Notes under the pieces: model-generated | The model's input: the letters and a program-made list of their open reading frames with translations, nothing else | Databases searched by the model: none | Told to the model about the DNA's origin: nothing | Made by a program: the position numbers and the translations under genes | Assembly: GCA_902622805.1 (NCBI GenBank) | Contig: CACNRG010000005.1 | Span: forward strand, 1 to 64,000 | Source of the DNA: an uncultured Pelagibacteraceae bacterium | GTDB taxonomy: Bacteria > Pseudomonadota > Alphaproteobacteria > Pelagibacterales > Pelagibacteraceae | Length of the DNA: 64,000 nucleotides | Direction: 5' to 3' | Part shown: piece by piece, positions 19,508 through 28,500 of the stretch | Layout of the letters: every line of letters begins with the position of its first letter | Position numbering within the stretch: the first letter of the stretch is position 1

Positions 19508-20488
19508 ATGAAAGATCAAATAATAACAAAAAAAATTCTCAATTGGTATGATTTAAATAAAAGATCATTACCGTGGCGAAAAAATGTTTCACAATCAAAA
19601 AAACATTATTATACGTTAGTAAGTGAATTTATGTTGCAGCAGACTCAGGTTGTAACTGTAATCCCTTATTTTAAGAGATTTATAAATAAAATTCCAAATC
19701 TTAAAAAACTCTCAACAATCCAGGACAAAGAATTGATAAAACTTTGGGAGGGTCTTGGATATTATTCAAGAGTAAGAAATCTAAAAAAAACTGCTAAAAT
19801 CATAATTAGTAAATATCATGGAAAAATTCCAAATAATTATGAGGATTTAATATCTTTACCTGGCATTGGTAATTACACAGCTAATGCAATCTTAGCTATT
19901 GCCTTTAACAAATCTTTTATACCTTTAGATGGAAATATTGAAAGGGTTTTAAAAAGATATCTTTATTTAAAAAAAGAAAAGGAAATACAAAAAGATAATC
20001 TAATACAAAAAAAATCTATTTTTGGAATTTCATCAAGAGCAAGTGATTATGCTCAGGCTTTGATGGAATTAGGAGCAATGATATGCAAACCAAAAAATCC
20101 TGAATGTAGCGGATGTCCTATCCCAAAAAGTTGCAAGTCTTATAAAAAGAAAGATTTTGATTTAACTAAAATTACAAAAAAAAATAAAGAAAAATATTTT
20201 ATTCTTAAAGTTTATAAAAAAAATCAAAAATACTTGTTAGTTAAAAACACAAAATTTAATTTTCTTAAAAATTTATCAATTTTTCCGATGGAAGAATTGT
20301 ATAAGCCGAAAAATTTTAATGAAAATCTTAATTTTAAAATGTCAAACATGAATATGAATATAAAAATTCAATATCTCAAGAACGTGAAAAGATTTCCCTC
20401 ATCTTATTGGTTTGATAAAAGAAAATTAGACAATTATATGCTTCCAACATTTACTAAAAAAGTGGTCAAATATTTAGACAAAAATTAA
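19508..20488 (+). CDS. mutY: A/G-specific adenine DNA glycosylase
   Basis: Removes adenine mispaired with 8-oxoguanine. The catalytic Glu is in SEFMLQQTQV, the helix-hairpin-helix is SLPGIGNYTANAILA, and the catalytic Asp is in PLDGNIERVLKR. The 4Fe-4S cysteines have spacing C-x6-C-x2-C-x5-C (CKPKNPECSGCPIPKSC). A NUDIX-like C-terminal domain follows. The ATG at 19508 gives the expected N-terminus (KILNWYDLNKRSLPWR). An ATG at 19469 would run 39 bases into the divergent DUF721 gene. The length is 326 residues. Confidence 0.95.
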   Translation: MKDQIITKKILNWYDLNKRSLPWRKNVSQSKKHYYTLVSEFMLQQTQVVTVIPYFKRFINKIPNLKKLSTIQDKELIKLWEGLGYYSRVRNLKKTAKIIISKYHGKIPNNYEDLISLPGIGNYTANAILAIAFNKSFIPLDGNIERVLKRYLYLKKEKEIQKDNLIQKKSIFGISSRASDYAQALMELGAMICKPKNPECSGCPIPKSCKSYKKKDFDLTKITKKNKEKYFILKVYKKNQKYLLVKNTKFNFLKNLSIFPMEELYKPKNFNENLNFKMSNMNMNIKIQYLKNVKRFPSSYWFDKRKLDNYMLPTFTKKVVKYLDKN

Positions 20489-21633
20489 TGAAAAAAATAG
20501 CTGTAATTGGTGCTGGTATTTCAGGGCTGTTCATTGCCAATTTATTTAAGAGAGACAAAAAATATCAAGTAACTATTTTTGAGAGAAATAGCTTAATTAA
20601 TTTAAATGAAGGGTACGGTATTCAATTATCTGTCAACAGTATCAAACTTTTAAATAAAATTCAGTTTGATAAGTTAGAAAATAATAAGAAATTTAATCCA
20701 GATAAAATCAATTTTTACTCAATTAAAAATTCTAATAAGATATGTGAATTAAATATATCAGATTTTAATACTGAAAATTGTAAATATACTACTCTTAAAA
20801 GATCATCACTTATTAATTTTTTAAAAAAAGATTTAGAAAAAGAAATAAAATTTGATTACATTATTTCAAAGATAGAACAAATAGATCAAATCGTTAAAAT
20901 CACTTTTGAAAATAATGAAATTCATGAATTTGACTATTTAATTATTTCAGATGGAGTCTTCTCAAAGAGTAAAAATCTGTTATCAAAAAATCAAATTGAA
21001 CCAAAATTTAATGATACGCTGGCTATTAGAGGAATAATACCAAGCCATTCAAACATAACTGATAAAAAAAATATCTCATTATTTTTAGGTTCAAATTTTC
21101 ATTATGTTATTTATCCAGTATCTCCTGATGGAGATTTAAACTTTATAGCTATAATGAAATATCAACTTTCAGAGGATGAGCAAAAAGATTACTCGTTGTT
21201 TAATGATAATATTTTTATTGATAAGATTTTAGAAAAAGTTCCGCACTTAAATAAAAAATTTTTTGATAGTATTAATGATTTAAAGATATACCCAGTATTT
21301 GTAAGTAGAGATTTTTTTGAAGTTAATAACAATAATATTCATTTAATAGGAGATGCTTTTTTTGCTTTTCCACCCTCATTTGCTCAAGGTGCATCACAAT
21401 CAATAGAGGGCGCATATGAGTTATTTGAGAATATAGAGAATAATACTGAAAGTAATTTTTTTAGAAATAGAGTTAATAAAACAAAAATGGTAAATAATCG
21501 CTCAAAATTTAATCAATTCGCTTTTCATTTATCTAATCCCATAAATATATTTTTTAGAAACATCTTTCTGAAAAGATTAGTAAAAAACAAAAAGTTTTTA
21601 GAGGGCTATCTAGGAAAAATATATAAAAACTAA
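20488..21633 (+). CDS. FAD-dependent monooxygenase (PHBH-fold family)
   Basis: Flavoprotein hydroxylase of the UbiH / salicylate hydroxylase superfamily; the substrate is unknown. The 381-residue protein has the FAD-binding N-terminus KIAVIGAGISGLFIANLF, an internal DYLIISDGVFSKS corresponding to the DG motif, and a second FAD site in HLIGDAFFAFPPSFAQGAS. That last motif departs from the common GDAAH-x-x-x-P form. It starts in the mutY stop (TAATG) and shares four bases with the convergent ccrM gene. A ubiquinone ring hydroxylase role is possible, but nothing in the sequence shows it. Confidence 0.82.
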   Translation: MKKIAVIGAGISGLFIANLFKRDKKYQVTIFERNSLINLNEGYGIQLSVNSIKLLNKIQFDKLENNKKFNPDKINFYSIKNSNKICELNISDFNTENCKYTTLKRSSLINFLKKDLEKEIKFDYIISKIEQIDQIVKITFENNEIHEFDYLIISDGVFSKSKNLLSKNQIEPKFNDTLAIRGIIPSHSNITDKKNISLFLGSNFHYVIYPVSPDGDLNFIAIMKYQLSEDEQKDYSLFNDNIFIDKILEKVPHLNKKFFDSINDLKIYPVFVSRDFFEVNNNNIHLIGDAFFAFPPSFAQGASQSIEGAYELFENIENNTESNFFRNRVNKTKMVNNRSKFNQFAFHLSNPINIFFRNIFLKRLVKNKKFLEGYLGKIYKN

Positions 21634-22700
21634 CTATTAGAAATCAATCTTTGTCTTAAATGATCGATAGGGACTGCGTTTCCATTCAAGTTGTAATACC
21701 AATAGGTCCATCCATTACAGCTTTCAGCACCTAAAATTGTAGCTGCTACTTTATGGATTGAGCCCTCAGTTTGAGCGTGTTTGATGCTGCCATCAGCCAT
21801 AATTTTTGCACTGATTTTCTTTTTATTATCAAAAATTATGGTGCCTGGTCTAATTATTCCCAATTCAACCAATGACCCAAAAGGTATTCTTGGTTTAGAT
21901 CTACCATTTTGCAAAGTATCTAAATAATCATCTTCTATAGGTTTTGCTTTCTTTAATCTTTGTTCGGCAGCTTTAAAATAGGTCTTCTCTTTTTCAATCC
22001 CACAATAATTTCTACCTAATTTTTTTGCTACTGTTGCTGTTGTTCCTGATCCTAAAAAAGGATCTAAAACTAAATCATTTTTATTTGTCGTTGCTAATAA
22101 AATTCTGTGAAGTAGAGCCTCAGGTTTTTGGGTAGAATGCACTTTTTTACCATTCTTTTTTAGTCTTTCAGAACCATTGCAAATCGGCAATTCCCAGTTA
22201 GATCTCATTTGAAGATCATCATTTAAACACTTTAAGGATTGATAATTAAAAGTGTATTTTGATTTTTCAGACTTTGATGCCCAAATTAAAGTTTCATGGG
22301 CATTTGTGAAACGTGTTCCTCTAAAATTTGGCATGGGGTTTTTTTTATTCCAAATGACGTCATTTAAAATCCAAAAACCCAAATTTTGAATTGCTGTTCC
22401 AACTCTAAAGATATTGTGATAACTACCAATTACCCAGATAGCCCCATCTTTTTTTAAAATTCTTTTACATTCGTTTAACCATGAGTATGTAAAGTCATCA
22501 TACTTTTTAAAATTTTCAAATTGATCCCATTTATCATTTACTGCACTTACTTTAGATCTATCAGGTCTTGTTAATTCACTTTTTAGTTGCAGGTTGTAAG
22601 GAGGGTCAGCAAAGACTAAATCAAAAGTTTCATCAGGAATTTTTTTTAATTCCTCTAAACTGTCTCCATTGATTAATTTATTTTCTAAATTAAAAGTCAT
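21630..22700 (-). CDS. ccrM: CcrM-type DNA adenine-N6 methyltransferase (GANTC specific)
   Basis: Cell-cycle DNA methyltransferase of alphaproteobacteria that methylates adenine in GANTC. The 356-residue protein has beta-type order: catalytic motif DPPYNLQ near residue 31, then target-recognition sequence, then the AdoMet motif DPFLGSGTTATVAKKLGR near residue 215. A C-terminal RAMA-like domain (AESCNGWTYWYYNLNG) is typical of CcrM and absent from most other adenine methylases. GANTC specificity is inferred from the family. Its own promoter holds two GANTC sites. It sits next to rnhB and mutY, a known alphaproteobacterial neighbourhood. Confidence 0.95.
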   Translation of the reverse strand: MTFNLENKLINGDSLEELKKIPDETFDLVFADPPYNLQLKSELTRPDRSKVSAVNDKWDQFENFKKYDDFTYSWLNECKRILKKDGAIWVIGSYHNIFRVGTAIQNLGFWILNDVIWNKKNPMPNFRGTRFTNAHETLIWASKSEKSKYTFNYQSLKCLNDDLQMRSNWELPICNGSERLKKNGKKVHSTQKPEALLHRILLATTNKNDLVLDPFLGSGTTATVAKKLGRNYCGIEKEKTYFKAAEQRLKKAKPIEDDYLDTLQNGRSKPRIPFGSLVELGIIRPGTIIFDNKKKISAKIMADGSIKHAQTEGSIHKVAATILGAESCNGWTYWYYNLNGNAVPIDHLRQRLISNS

Positions 22701-22712
22701 TTATAAAATTAA

Positions 22713-22741
22713 ATTAGACTCTAAAAAGATTCTTGGGTCAA
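22713..22741 (-). promoter_or_regulatory. Predicted ccrM promoter with two GANTC sites
   Basis: On the minus strand TTGACC (22741-22736) and TCTAAT (22718-22713) are separated by exactly 17 bases, a good sigma-70 promoter. The start of transcription would fall only a few bases before the ATG at 22700. GAATC (22732-22728) lies in the spacer and GAGTC (22721-22717) overlaps the -10 box. These are the only two GANTC sites in the 118-base gap, and they allow methylation-dependent autoregulation. Confidence 0.6.
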
Positions 22742-22818
22742 CTTACGATTGAATTATATAAGTCAAAATTGTGTAATGAATTTTATAGATAACAAGATAT
22801 AGTGTTTCTACGTGAAAC

Positions 22819-23379
22819 CTAACTTAATTTGTTAATTGGTGAAAAAGTTTTTCTATGTTGAGTTGTAATACCTAATTTTTTAATAGCTTTTAAATGTTCT
22901 TTAGTTCCGTATCCATAATTTTGACTCCAATTATAACCTTTAAACTTTTTTCCAAGTTTAGTTAGCATCTTGTCACGTGAAACTTTAGCAATTATAGATG
23001 CTGCAGAAATTGATGGTATTTTTTTGTCACCTTTTATTATTGGTTTAAGATTATAATTCTTTATTCCAGGAACTTTATTTCCATCAATTAAGACAAGGGC
23101 AGGTTTTATTTTTAGTTTTTTTATTGCTCTTTTCATGGCTAGTAAGCTTGCATGAAGAATATTAATTTTTTCAATTTCTTTAACGGAGGCTTTGCCAATT
23201 GCCCAAATAGAATTTTTTTTGATATATTTTGACAACATCTCTCTTTTAGATTTTTTCAAACTTTTTGAGTCCTTTAATAATTTTTTATTTATAGATTTGT
23301 TCAAAATTACTGCTGCTGCATATACGGGTCCAGTTAAACTACCTCGACCCACCTCATCAACTCCAGCAACAATTTTCAT
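22819..23379 (-). CDS. rnhB: Ribonuclease HII
   Basis: Removes single ribonucleotides and RNA primers from DNA. The 186-residue protein has the catalytic DEVGRG motif in AGVDEVGRGSLTGPV, the third acidic residue in ALVLIDGNK, and the late Asp region in SAASIIAKVSRD. The C-terminal YGTKEHLKAIKKLG matches the family. It starts one base inside the end of the UDG-like gene and lies upstream of ccrM on the same strand. Confidence 0.96.
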   Translation of the reverse strand: MKIVAGVDEVGRGSLTGPVYAAAVILNKSINKKLLKDSKSLKKSKREMLSKYIKKNSIWAIGKASVKEIEKINILHASLLAMKRAIKKLKIKPALVLIDGNKVPGIKNYNLKPIIKGDKKIPSISAASIIAKVSRDKMLTKLGKKFKGYNWSQNYGYGTKEHLKAIKKLGITTQHRKTFSPINKLS

Positions 23380-24098
23380 TAAATCTTAATATTTAAATCT
23401 CGGATTTTTTGTCTTATTTTTTTTAAATCTTCCCAGGCAAATTTTTTATTTTCTGGAAATCTGATTAAATAAGAGGGACTAAAAGTTATCATTAAAGGAT
23501 AAGTTTTATTTTTTAATATTATCTCTTTCCATTTCCCCCTCTCATTGGAAATTCTTTCACTTGTCGAAGTAACCGACTCCATTGCAGTGCTTCCAAACAG
23601 AATCACAATTTTTGGATCAATTATTGAAATATGTTCTTTTAAAAATACTGAGTATCTTTTAATTTCTTGAGTTGTTGGCTTCCTATCCTCTGGTGGTCTA
23701 AAATTTATAGCATAACCAGAATATATATGTTCCTTTTGTATATTAATTGCATTAAACATTTTTTCTAGTAATGCGCCAGATTCCCCCTGAAAAGTTTTAC
23801 CAGTTTTTTCTTCCTCTAGCCCTGGTGCCTCACCAATAATCATTATTGGACTGCTAATGTTGCCGTCTCCTAAAATCAAATTTTGAGAGTTATTTCTTAG
23901 ATTACAATTTTGAATTGAATTTATAAGTTTTTTAAGTTCAATAATTTCTGCATTTTTATCAAAATTCTTTTTATTATTCACAACTTTTTTAGTTTTAAAT
24001 CTATTTATAGAATTTTTGCTAAAAATGAAATTTGGCTCTATTGAATTCAATAACTCTTCTCTATAAGACATATTTTGATCTGAATATTTTTTGGTCAT
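23379..24098 (-). CDS. Uracil-DNA-glycosylase-like protein (family 4 relative) lacking Fe-S cysteines
   Basis: The 239-residue protein has the family 4 uracil-DNA glycosylase frame: motif 1 GEAPGLEEEKTGKTFQG, then FRPPEDRKPTTQE, and motif 2 as SPSYLIRFPENK. Family 4 enzymes bind a 4Fe-4S cluster with four cysteines; this protein has only one cysteine (in IQNCNLRN). The motif 2 histidine (normally HPSYLLR) is serine. It may act with altered chemistry or be a non-catalytic DNA-binding relative. A second start (MSYREELL, 24071) is possible. The divergent TPR gene begins 14 bases away. Confidence 0.75.
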   Translation of the reverse strand: MTKKYSDQNMSYREELLNSIEPNFIFSKNSINRFKTKKVVNNKKNFDKNAEIIELKKLINSIQNCNLRNNSQNLILGDGNISSPIMIIGEAPGLEEEKTGKTFQGESGALLEKMFNAINIQKEHIYSGYAINFRPPEDRKPTTQEIKRYSVFLKEHISIIDPKIVILFGSTAMESVTSTSERISNERGKWKEIILKNKTYPLMITFSPSYLIRFPENKKFAWEDLKKIRQKIRDLNIKI

Positions 24099-24112
24099 AT
24101 TCTTTTGCTTAT

Positions 24113-25798
24113 ATGTTTAAAAAAAAAATAACAATTATATTTATCTCAGCTCTATTGTACCAGAGCCCATTATTTTCTAAAAGCACTAGTTTTAATGATT
24201 TTAATTCCAAAAACTTGTCAAAATATTTTTCTGGTATCATAGCTTATGAGAACAAAAATAATTCTCAAGCATTAGATTTTTTTAATTCTTCCAAAATATT
24301 ATTAGATCGACATGAGCCATATTTAGAGAAGTTAGTGATGTCTCTAGTCTTAGAAGGTAAAGTTGTTCAAGCAATCAATATTATAAAAACCAATGATAAG
24401 AAAAATAATTCGCAATTTATTGAAGCTTATATTTTGTTAGCTTTAGATAGTTTGAAAAAGAATAATATCAATAAAGCAATTAAAATTTTATACTCAATAC
24501 CCGAAAATCTTCAAAAGGATAGATTTAATTTTATAATTGTAAATTCACTAATTCAGTATGCTGATGTTTTTAAGAATAAAAGAATAAATAACAAAAAAGA
24601 AGATTTTGGGACATTATCTTCAATTTCTGATACTTTTCAAAGGTGTTATTTAGATGATAAAAATACTGATTCTTTTTTCTTAAATTTAATTAACGACAAT
24701 CAAGCTGACTACTCAAGATACATCTTTTTTTATTTAACTTATTTGATAGAAAAAAATAGGATAGAGGATGCAAAAGCTATTACAAAAGGAATTAATTATA
24801 TCAATACAACTTTATTATTATCTCAAGGAAAGAGTTGGATAGAGAAGAATCAAAACAAAGAATTCAGTAAAATTTTTTCGTGTAATAATCAAAATGATAT
24901 TATAGCTGAGTTTTTATTCTTAATTTCCAACTTATTTTCATCTCAGAATGAATATGAAAAATCGAATATTTACTTAAGCTTATCAAATTATTTAAATCCT
25001 AAATTTGTTTTTAACTTATCATTAGAAGCTGAAAATTTATACATGAATAAAAATTATGAAAAGTCAAAAAATGTTTTGAAAAATTTTAATAAAAATCAAG
25101 ATTTTTATTATTGGTATAGGTTAAAAAAAGAAGCTCAAATAATTACCAAAAAAAGAAGTCAAGATGAAGCTTTGAATTATATATCTTCAAAGTTTGAGAA
25201 AATTAAAGAACCTAATAATAAATTTATATTTGATATTGCAAATTTTTATAAAAATTCAAAAAAATATGAGGAAGCAATAAAATATTATTCTTTAATTATT
25301 GACAAGTTAGATAATGATAATCAGGTAAAAGCAGACTTGCTATATCGAAGAGGTGGAAGCTATGAGAGACTTAAAGATTTTGAAAAAGCAGATGAAGACT
25401 TACAAAAATCTTTAATGCTTGAACCAAATGATGCCTATGTATTAAATTACTTAGCCTATTCTTGGCTTGAAAGGGATCATAAGATTAATGAAGCAATTCA
25501 AATGTTAGAAAAAGCCTATGAACAAAAAAAAAATGATCCATACATAATTGACTCTATAGGATGGGCTTATTATTTGGTTGATGATTATATTAAGGCAGAA
25601 GAGTTTTTAAAAAAAGCAGTTCAATTAATGCCAGACGATCCTATAGTTAATGATCACTATGGAGACATTCTTTGGAAATTAGATAGAAAAATACAGGCAC
25701 GTTATTTTTGGTCAATGGTTTTAAAAATGGGAGATGCAGAGGAAGATTTATTAGAAAAAATTAAGGTTAAATTAATCTCTGGATTACAAAATACTTAA
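24113..25798 (+). CDS. Secreted TPR-repeat protein
   Basis: A 561-residue protein with an N-terminal signal peptide (KKKITIIFISALLYQ, cleavage probably near SKS) and helical repeats throughout. Clear TPR units lie near the C-terminus: LYRRGGSYERLKDFEKADED, YVLNYLAYSWLERD and PYIIDSIGWAYYLVDDYIKA. Such proteins scaffold complexes in the periplasm. A homologous TPR gene precedes ispE in many alphaproteobacteria, and no function is established. The ATG at 24113 is chosen because the upstream ATG at 24032 would run into the UDG-like gene and bury the signal peptide. It ends in the ispE start (TAATG). Confidence 0.82.
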   Translation: MFKKKITIIFISALLYQSPLFSKSTSFNDFNSKNLSKYFSGIIAYENKNNSQALDFFNSSKILLDRHEPYLEKLVMSLVLEGKVVQAINIIKTNDKKNNSQFIEAYILLALDSLKKNNINKAIKILYSIPENLQKDRFNFIIVNSLIQYADVFKNKRINNKKEDFGTLSSISDTFQRCYLDDKNTDSFFLNLINDNQADYSRYIFFYLTYLIEKNRIEDAKAITKGINYINTTLLLSQGKSWIEKNQNKEFSKIFSCNNQNDIIAEFLFLISNLFSSQNEYEKSNIYLSLSNYLNPKFVFNLSLEAENLYMNKNYEKSKNVLKNFNKNQDFYYWYRLKKEAQIITKKRSQDEALNYISSKFEKIKEPNNKFIFDIANFYKNSKKYEEAIKYYSLIIDKLDNDNQVKADLLYRRGGSYERLKDFEKADEDLQKSLMLEPNDAYVLNYLAYSWLERDHKINEAIQMLEKAYEQKKNDPYIIDSIGWAYYLVDDYIKAEEFLKKAVQLMPDDPIVNDHYGDILWKLDRKIQARYFWSMVLKMGDAEEDLLEKIKVKLISGLQNT

Positions 25799-26640
25799 TG
25801 AAAAATTTTAAAATTAAATCTCACGCAAAGATTAATTTAGCTTTAAATGTAGTTGGTAAATCAAAATCGCTTCATAGAATTGAGAGTGTTGTAAGTTTTT
25901 TAGATTTATATGATGAAATAAAGATAAAAAGAATTGAGGACAAAAAACATGAAATTATCTTCAAAGGAAAATTTTCTGATGGGATTAAACCCAAAAATAC
26001 CATATCCCAACTACTTTATAATATTGATAAGAAAAGATTACTTAAAAAAAAATATAAAATAATTATAAAAAAAAATATTCCTTCTAAAGCTGGTCTTGGA
26101 GGAGGTTCTATGAATGCAGCAAATATTTTAAACTTTTTTGTAAAAAAAAAATTAATTAAATTAAAAAAAAAGGAGATGGCAGAAATATCTAATTCTGTTG
26201 GATCTGATGTTATTTTGGGACTCTACTCAAAAAATTTACTTTTAAAAAAAGACAATCTAATTAAAACATTACCCTTAAAAAAAATTTTCCATATTTTAAT
26301 TGTTAAACCAGATTTTGGATGTTCAACAAAAAAAATCTATTCAAAAGTTAAAAAATTTTCTAAACCAGAATTCAACTCAATTCCTAAAAATATATTTAGC
26401 ATCAAGTTTTTAAAAAAGAAGAAAAATGACTTAGAAGTTTTAGCGCTAAATGAATACCCGAAGTTAAAGAATCTAAAGAATTTTTTGGACAATCTTTCTA
26501 ATGTTGAATTTACAAGAATGACAGGTTCTGGTTCAGCAATAATTGCTTATTTTAGCTCAGCTAAAAAGTGTGATGAAGCCCAAAAAAAAGTGAAAAACAA
26601 ATTTAGAAATTACTGGTGCAAGACATCAAAAACTATATAA
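25798..26640 (+). CDS. ispE: 4-diphosphocytidyl-2-C-methyl-D-erythritol kinase
   Basis: GHMP-family kinase that phosphorylates CDP-methylerythritol in the MEP pathway, which also uses the ispH product encoded at 8395-9339. The 280-residue protein has the substrate motif KSHAKINLALNV, the ATP loop PSKAGLGGGSMNAANIL and the third GHMP motif MTGSGSAIIAYF. It is strikingly lysine-rich. It is coupled to the TPR gene and is followed by tRNA-Gln after 33 bases. Confidence 0.95.
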   Translation: MKNFKIKSHAKINLALNVVGKSKSLHRIESVVSFLDLYDEIKIKRIEDKKHEIIFKGKFSDGIKPKNTISQLLYNIDKKRLLKKKYKIIIKKNIPSKAGLGGGSMNAANILNFFVKKKLIKLKKKEMAEISNSVGSDVILGLYSKNLLLKKDNLIKTLPLKKIFHILIVKPDFGCSTKKIYSKVKKFSKPEFNSIPKNIFSIKFLKKKKNDLEVLALNEYPKLKNLKNFLDNLSNVEFTRMTGSGSAIIAYFSSAKKCDEAQKKVKNKFRNYWCKTSKTI

Positions 26641-26673
26641 ATTAATTTTTTTTGTGTTATACGAAGATATTAT

Positions 26674-26747
26674 TGGGGCGTAGCCAAGCGGTAAGGCACG
26701 GGTTTTTGGTACCTGCATCCTAGGTTCGAATCCTAGCGCCCCAGCCA
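26674..26747 (+). tRNA. tRNA-Gln (anticodon TTG)
   Basis: The sequence folds as a full cloverleaf. The acceptor stem is TGGGGCG with CGCCCCA, the D-arm is GCC-AAGCGGTAA-GGC, the anticodon stem is CGGGT/ACCTG with TTG in the seven-base loop, and the T-arm has the normal loop TTCGAAT. The terminal CCA is encoded (26745-26747). The CCA-adding enzyme gene begins only four bases downstream, so both are probably on one primary transcript, perhaps with ispE. Confidence 0.97.
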
Positions 26748-26751
26748 ATAT

Positions 26752-28026
26752 ATGATTAAATTTTTAGACAAATTAATTAGAAGAACTAATAATCTTAACG
26801 AAGTTTCTAAAAAAATAAAAGATCTATCTAAAAATTTTCCAGTTAAAAAAATTTTTAATTGTATAAATAATTATTTACCTGATTCAGAAATTAGATATGT
26901 AGGTGGATGTATAAGAAAAATTATTAAAGAAGAACTAATTGATGATATTGATTTAGCAACAAATTTAAATCCACAACAGGTTTGTGATGCTTTAAAAAGT
27001 AATAATATAAACTTTTATGAAACAGGAATTGAACACGGAACAATTACTGCTGTTATAGAGGGTTATAATTTTGAAATAACAAGTTTGAGAGAAGACACAG
27101 AAACTGATGGCAGACATGCTAAAGTAAAATTTTCAAAAGATTGGAAAAAAGATGCCTCAAGACGAGATTTCACAATTAATGCAATTTACTCAGATATTGA
27201 CGGAAATTTATTTGATCCGTTTGACGGTAAAGAAGATTTAAAGAATGGCATTGTAAAATTTATTGGTGATCCAGAGCAAAGAATTAAGGAAGATTATTTG
27301 AGAATACTTCGTTATTTAAGATTTTATTTAAGTTATTCAAATTACAAACATGAATTTGCAATATCTAAACTAATAAAAAAAAATATAGTTGGCATTTCTA
27401 ATTTATCCAAAGAAAGATTATTAGATGAATTGAAGAAATTTTTTAAATTAAATATTTTATCAAAACTTTCAAAAGATAAATTTTCATTGGAATTATTTGA
27501 AATCATCTTCCCTCAACTTAGAAATTTTAAAATATTTTCAAATTTAAATAATTTTGCAAAAATTAAAATAGAGGAGGCGGATTTTACTTTTTTACTCTCA
27601 CTTTTGATAATTGATGGGACTGATAATGTTGATTATTTTTTATACAAATTTAATATTTCTAAAAAACAACAAAAACGACTAAAAATAATAGACGACTTTT
27701 ATAGAGGAAAAATTTTCTCAAAGTCTTTTTCTGAAAAAAATTTAAATAAAATATTTTATTATAAAGGAAAACAGTCCTTGATTGATATTTTAAGTTTTCG
27801 GATTTTTACCTCAAGAAATATTGATATAAAACTTATAAAATTAATTGAAAATTTTCAATCTAAAGACTTACCCTCGATGCCATTCGGTGCAAAATTTTTA
27901 ATGAAAAAATATCAAATTCCTGAGGGAAAAGTTCTTGGAAATAAAATTAAAAGTATTGAAGAAGAGTGGGTTAATAATAATTTTAATTTATCTCAAAAAC
28001 AAATTGATAAAATCATAAGTCGCTAA
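26752..28026 (+). CDS. cca: CCA tRNA nucleotidyltransferase / poly(A) polymerase family
   Basis: Adds or repairs the CCA end of tRNAs; close relatives are poly(A) polymerases. The 424-residue protein has the nucleotidyltransferase motif [12 protein letters not shown] with catalytic acids in [20 protein letters not shown] and the RNA-binding [17 protein letters not shown] segment follow. The C-terminal half is variable and lysine-rich. The ATG lies four bases after the encoded CCA of tRNA-Gln, so no ribosome binding site remains after tRNA 3' processing. The last four bases overlap the greA stop. Confidence 0.92.
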   Translation: MIKFLDKLIRRTNNLNEVSKKIKDLSKNFPVKKIFNCINNYLPDSEIRYVGGCIRKIIKEELIDDIDLATNLNPQQVCDALKSNNINFYETGIEHGTITAVIEGYNFEITSLREDTETDGRHAKVKFSKDWKKDASRRDFTINAIYSDIDGNLFDPFDGKEDLKNGIVKFIGDPEQRIKEDYLRILRYLRFYLSYSNYKHEFAISKLIKKNIVGISNLSKERLLDELKKFFKLNILSKLSKDKFSLELFEIIFPQLRNFKIFSNLNNFAKIKIEEADFTFLLSLLIIDGTDNVDYFLYKFNISKKQQKRLKIIDDFYRGKIFSKSFSEKNLNKIFYYKGKQSLIDILSFRIFTSRNIDIKLIKLIENFQSKDLPSMPFGAKFLMKKYQIPEGKVLGNKIKSIEEEWVNNNFNLSQKQIDKIISR

Positions 28027-28499
28027 ATATATTTAACATCTATAATTTCAAAATTTTTTTTACCGGCTGGAGTATTAATTTCAACAAGATCCTTTTTATT
28101 CTTTCCAATCAGCCCTCTTCCAATTGGAGACTGAAAATATATAAGTTTATGTTTTAAATCTGCCTCGTCTTTGCCAACAATTTTATAACTAATTTTTTCG
28201 CTCGTATCCAAATTTTCAAGAAAAACTGTAGAACCAAAAATAATTTTACCATCATTATTTAATTTGGTTACATCAATTACATTTGCTCTTGCAATTATAT
28301 CGTTAATCTCAGTAATTCGTCCTTCATTGTGAGATTGTTCTTCTTTTGCAGCATGATATTCGGCATTTTCTTTTAGGTCCCCATGAGATCTTGCCTCTGC
28401 AATTGCTTCAACTATTTCAGGTCTTTTTTTTTCTTTTAGGTAAACTAATTCTTCTTTTAGTTTTTCTAATCCATTAAGAGTTATAGGTTCCTTATCCAT
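28023..28499 (-). CDS. greA: Transcription elongation factor GreA
   Basis: Rescues backtracked RNA polymerase by stimulating transcript cleavage. The 158-residue protein has the N-terminal coiled coil with the acidic tip ([17 protein letters not shown]) and a C-terminal FKBP-like domain with [18 protein letters not shown]. The length is standard. It begins one base after hemF ends upstream on the minus strand and shares its stop region with the convergent cca gene. Confidence 0.97.
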   Translation of the reverse strand: MDKEPITLNGLEKLKEELVYLKEKKRPEIVEAIAEARSHGDLKENAEYHAAKEEQSHNEGRITEINDIIARANVIDVTKLNNDGKIIFGSTVFLENLDTSEKISYKIVGKDEADLKHKLIYFQSPIGRGLIGKNKKDLVEINTPAGKKNFEIIDVKYI

Positions 28500-28500
28500 T

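Noticed and set aside
22741-22765. Second ccrM promoter (TTGACT with TATAAT)
   Set aside because: The two boxes are separated by only about three bases, far too close for a sigma-70 promoter.
24032-24112. Upstream start for the TPR protein
   Set aside because: It would place 27 residues before an obvious signal peptide and overlap the divergent UDG-like gene.
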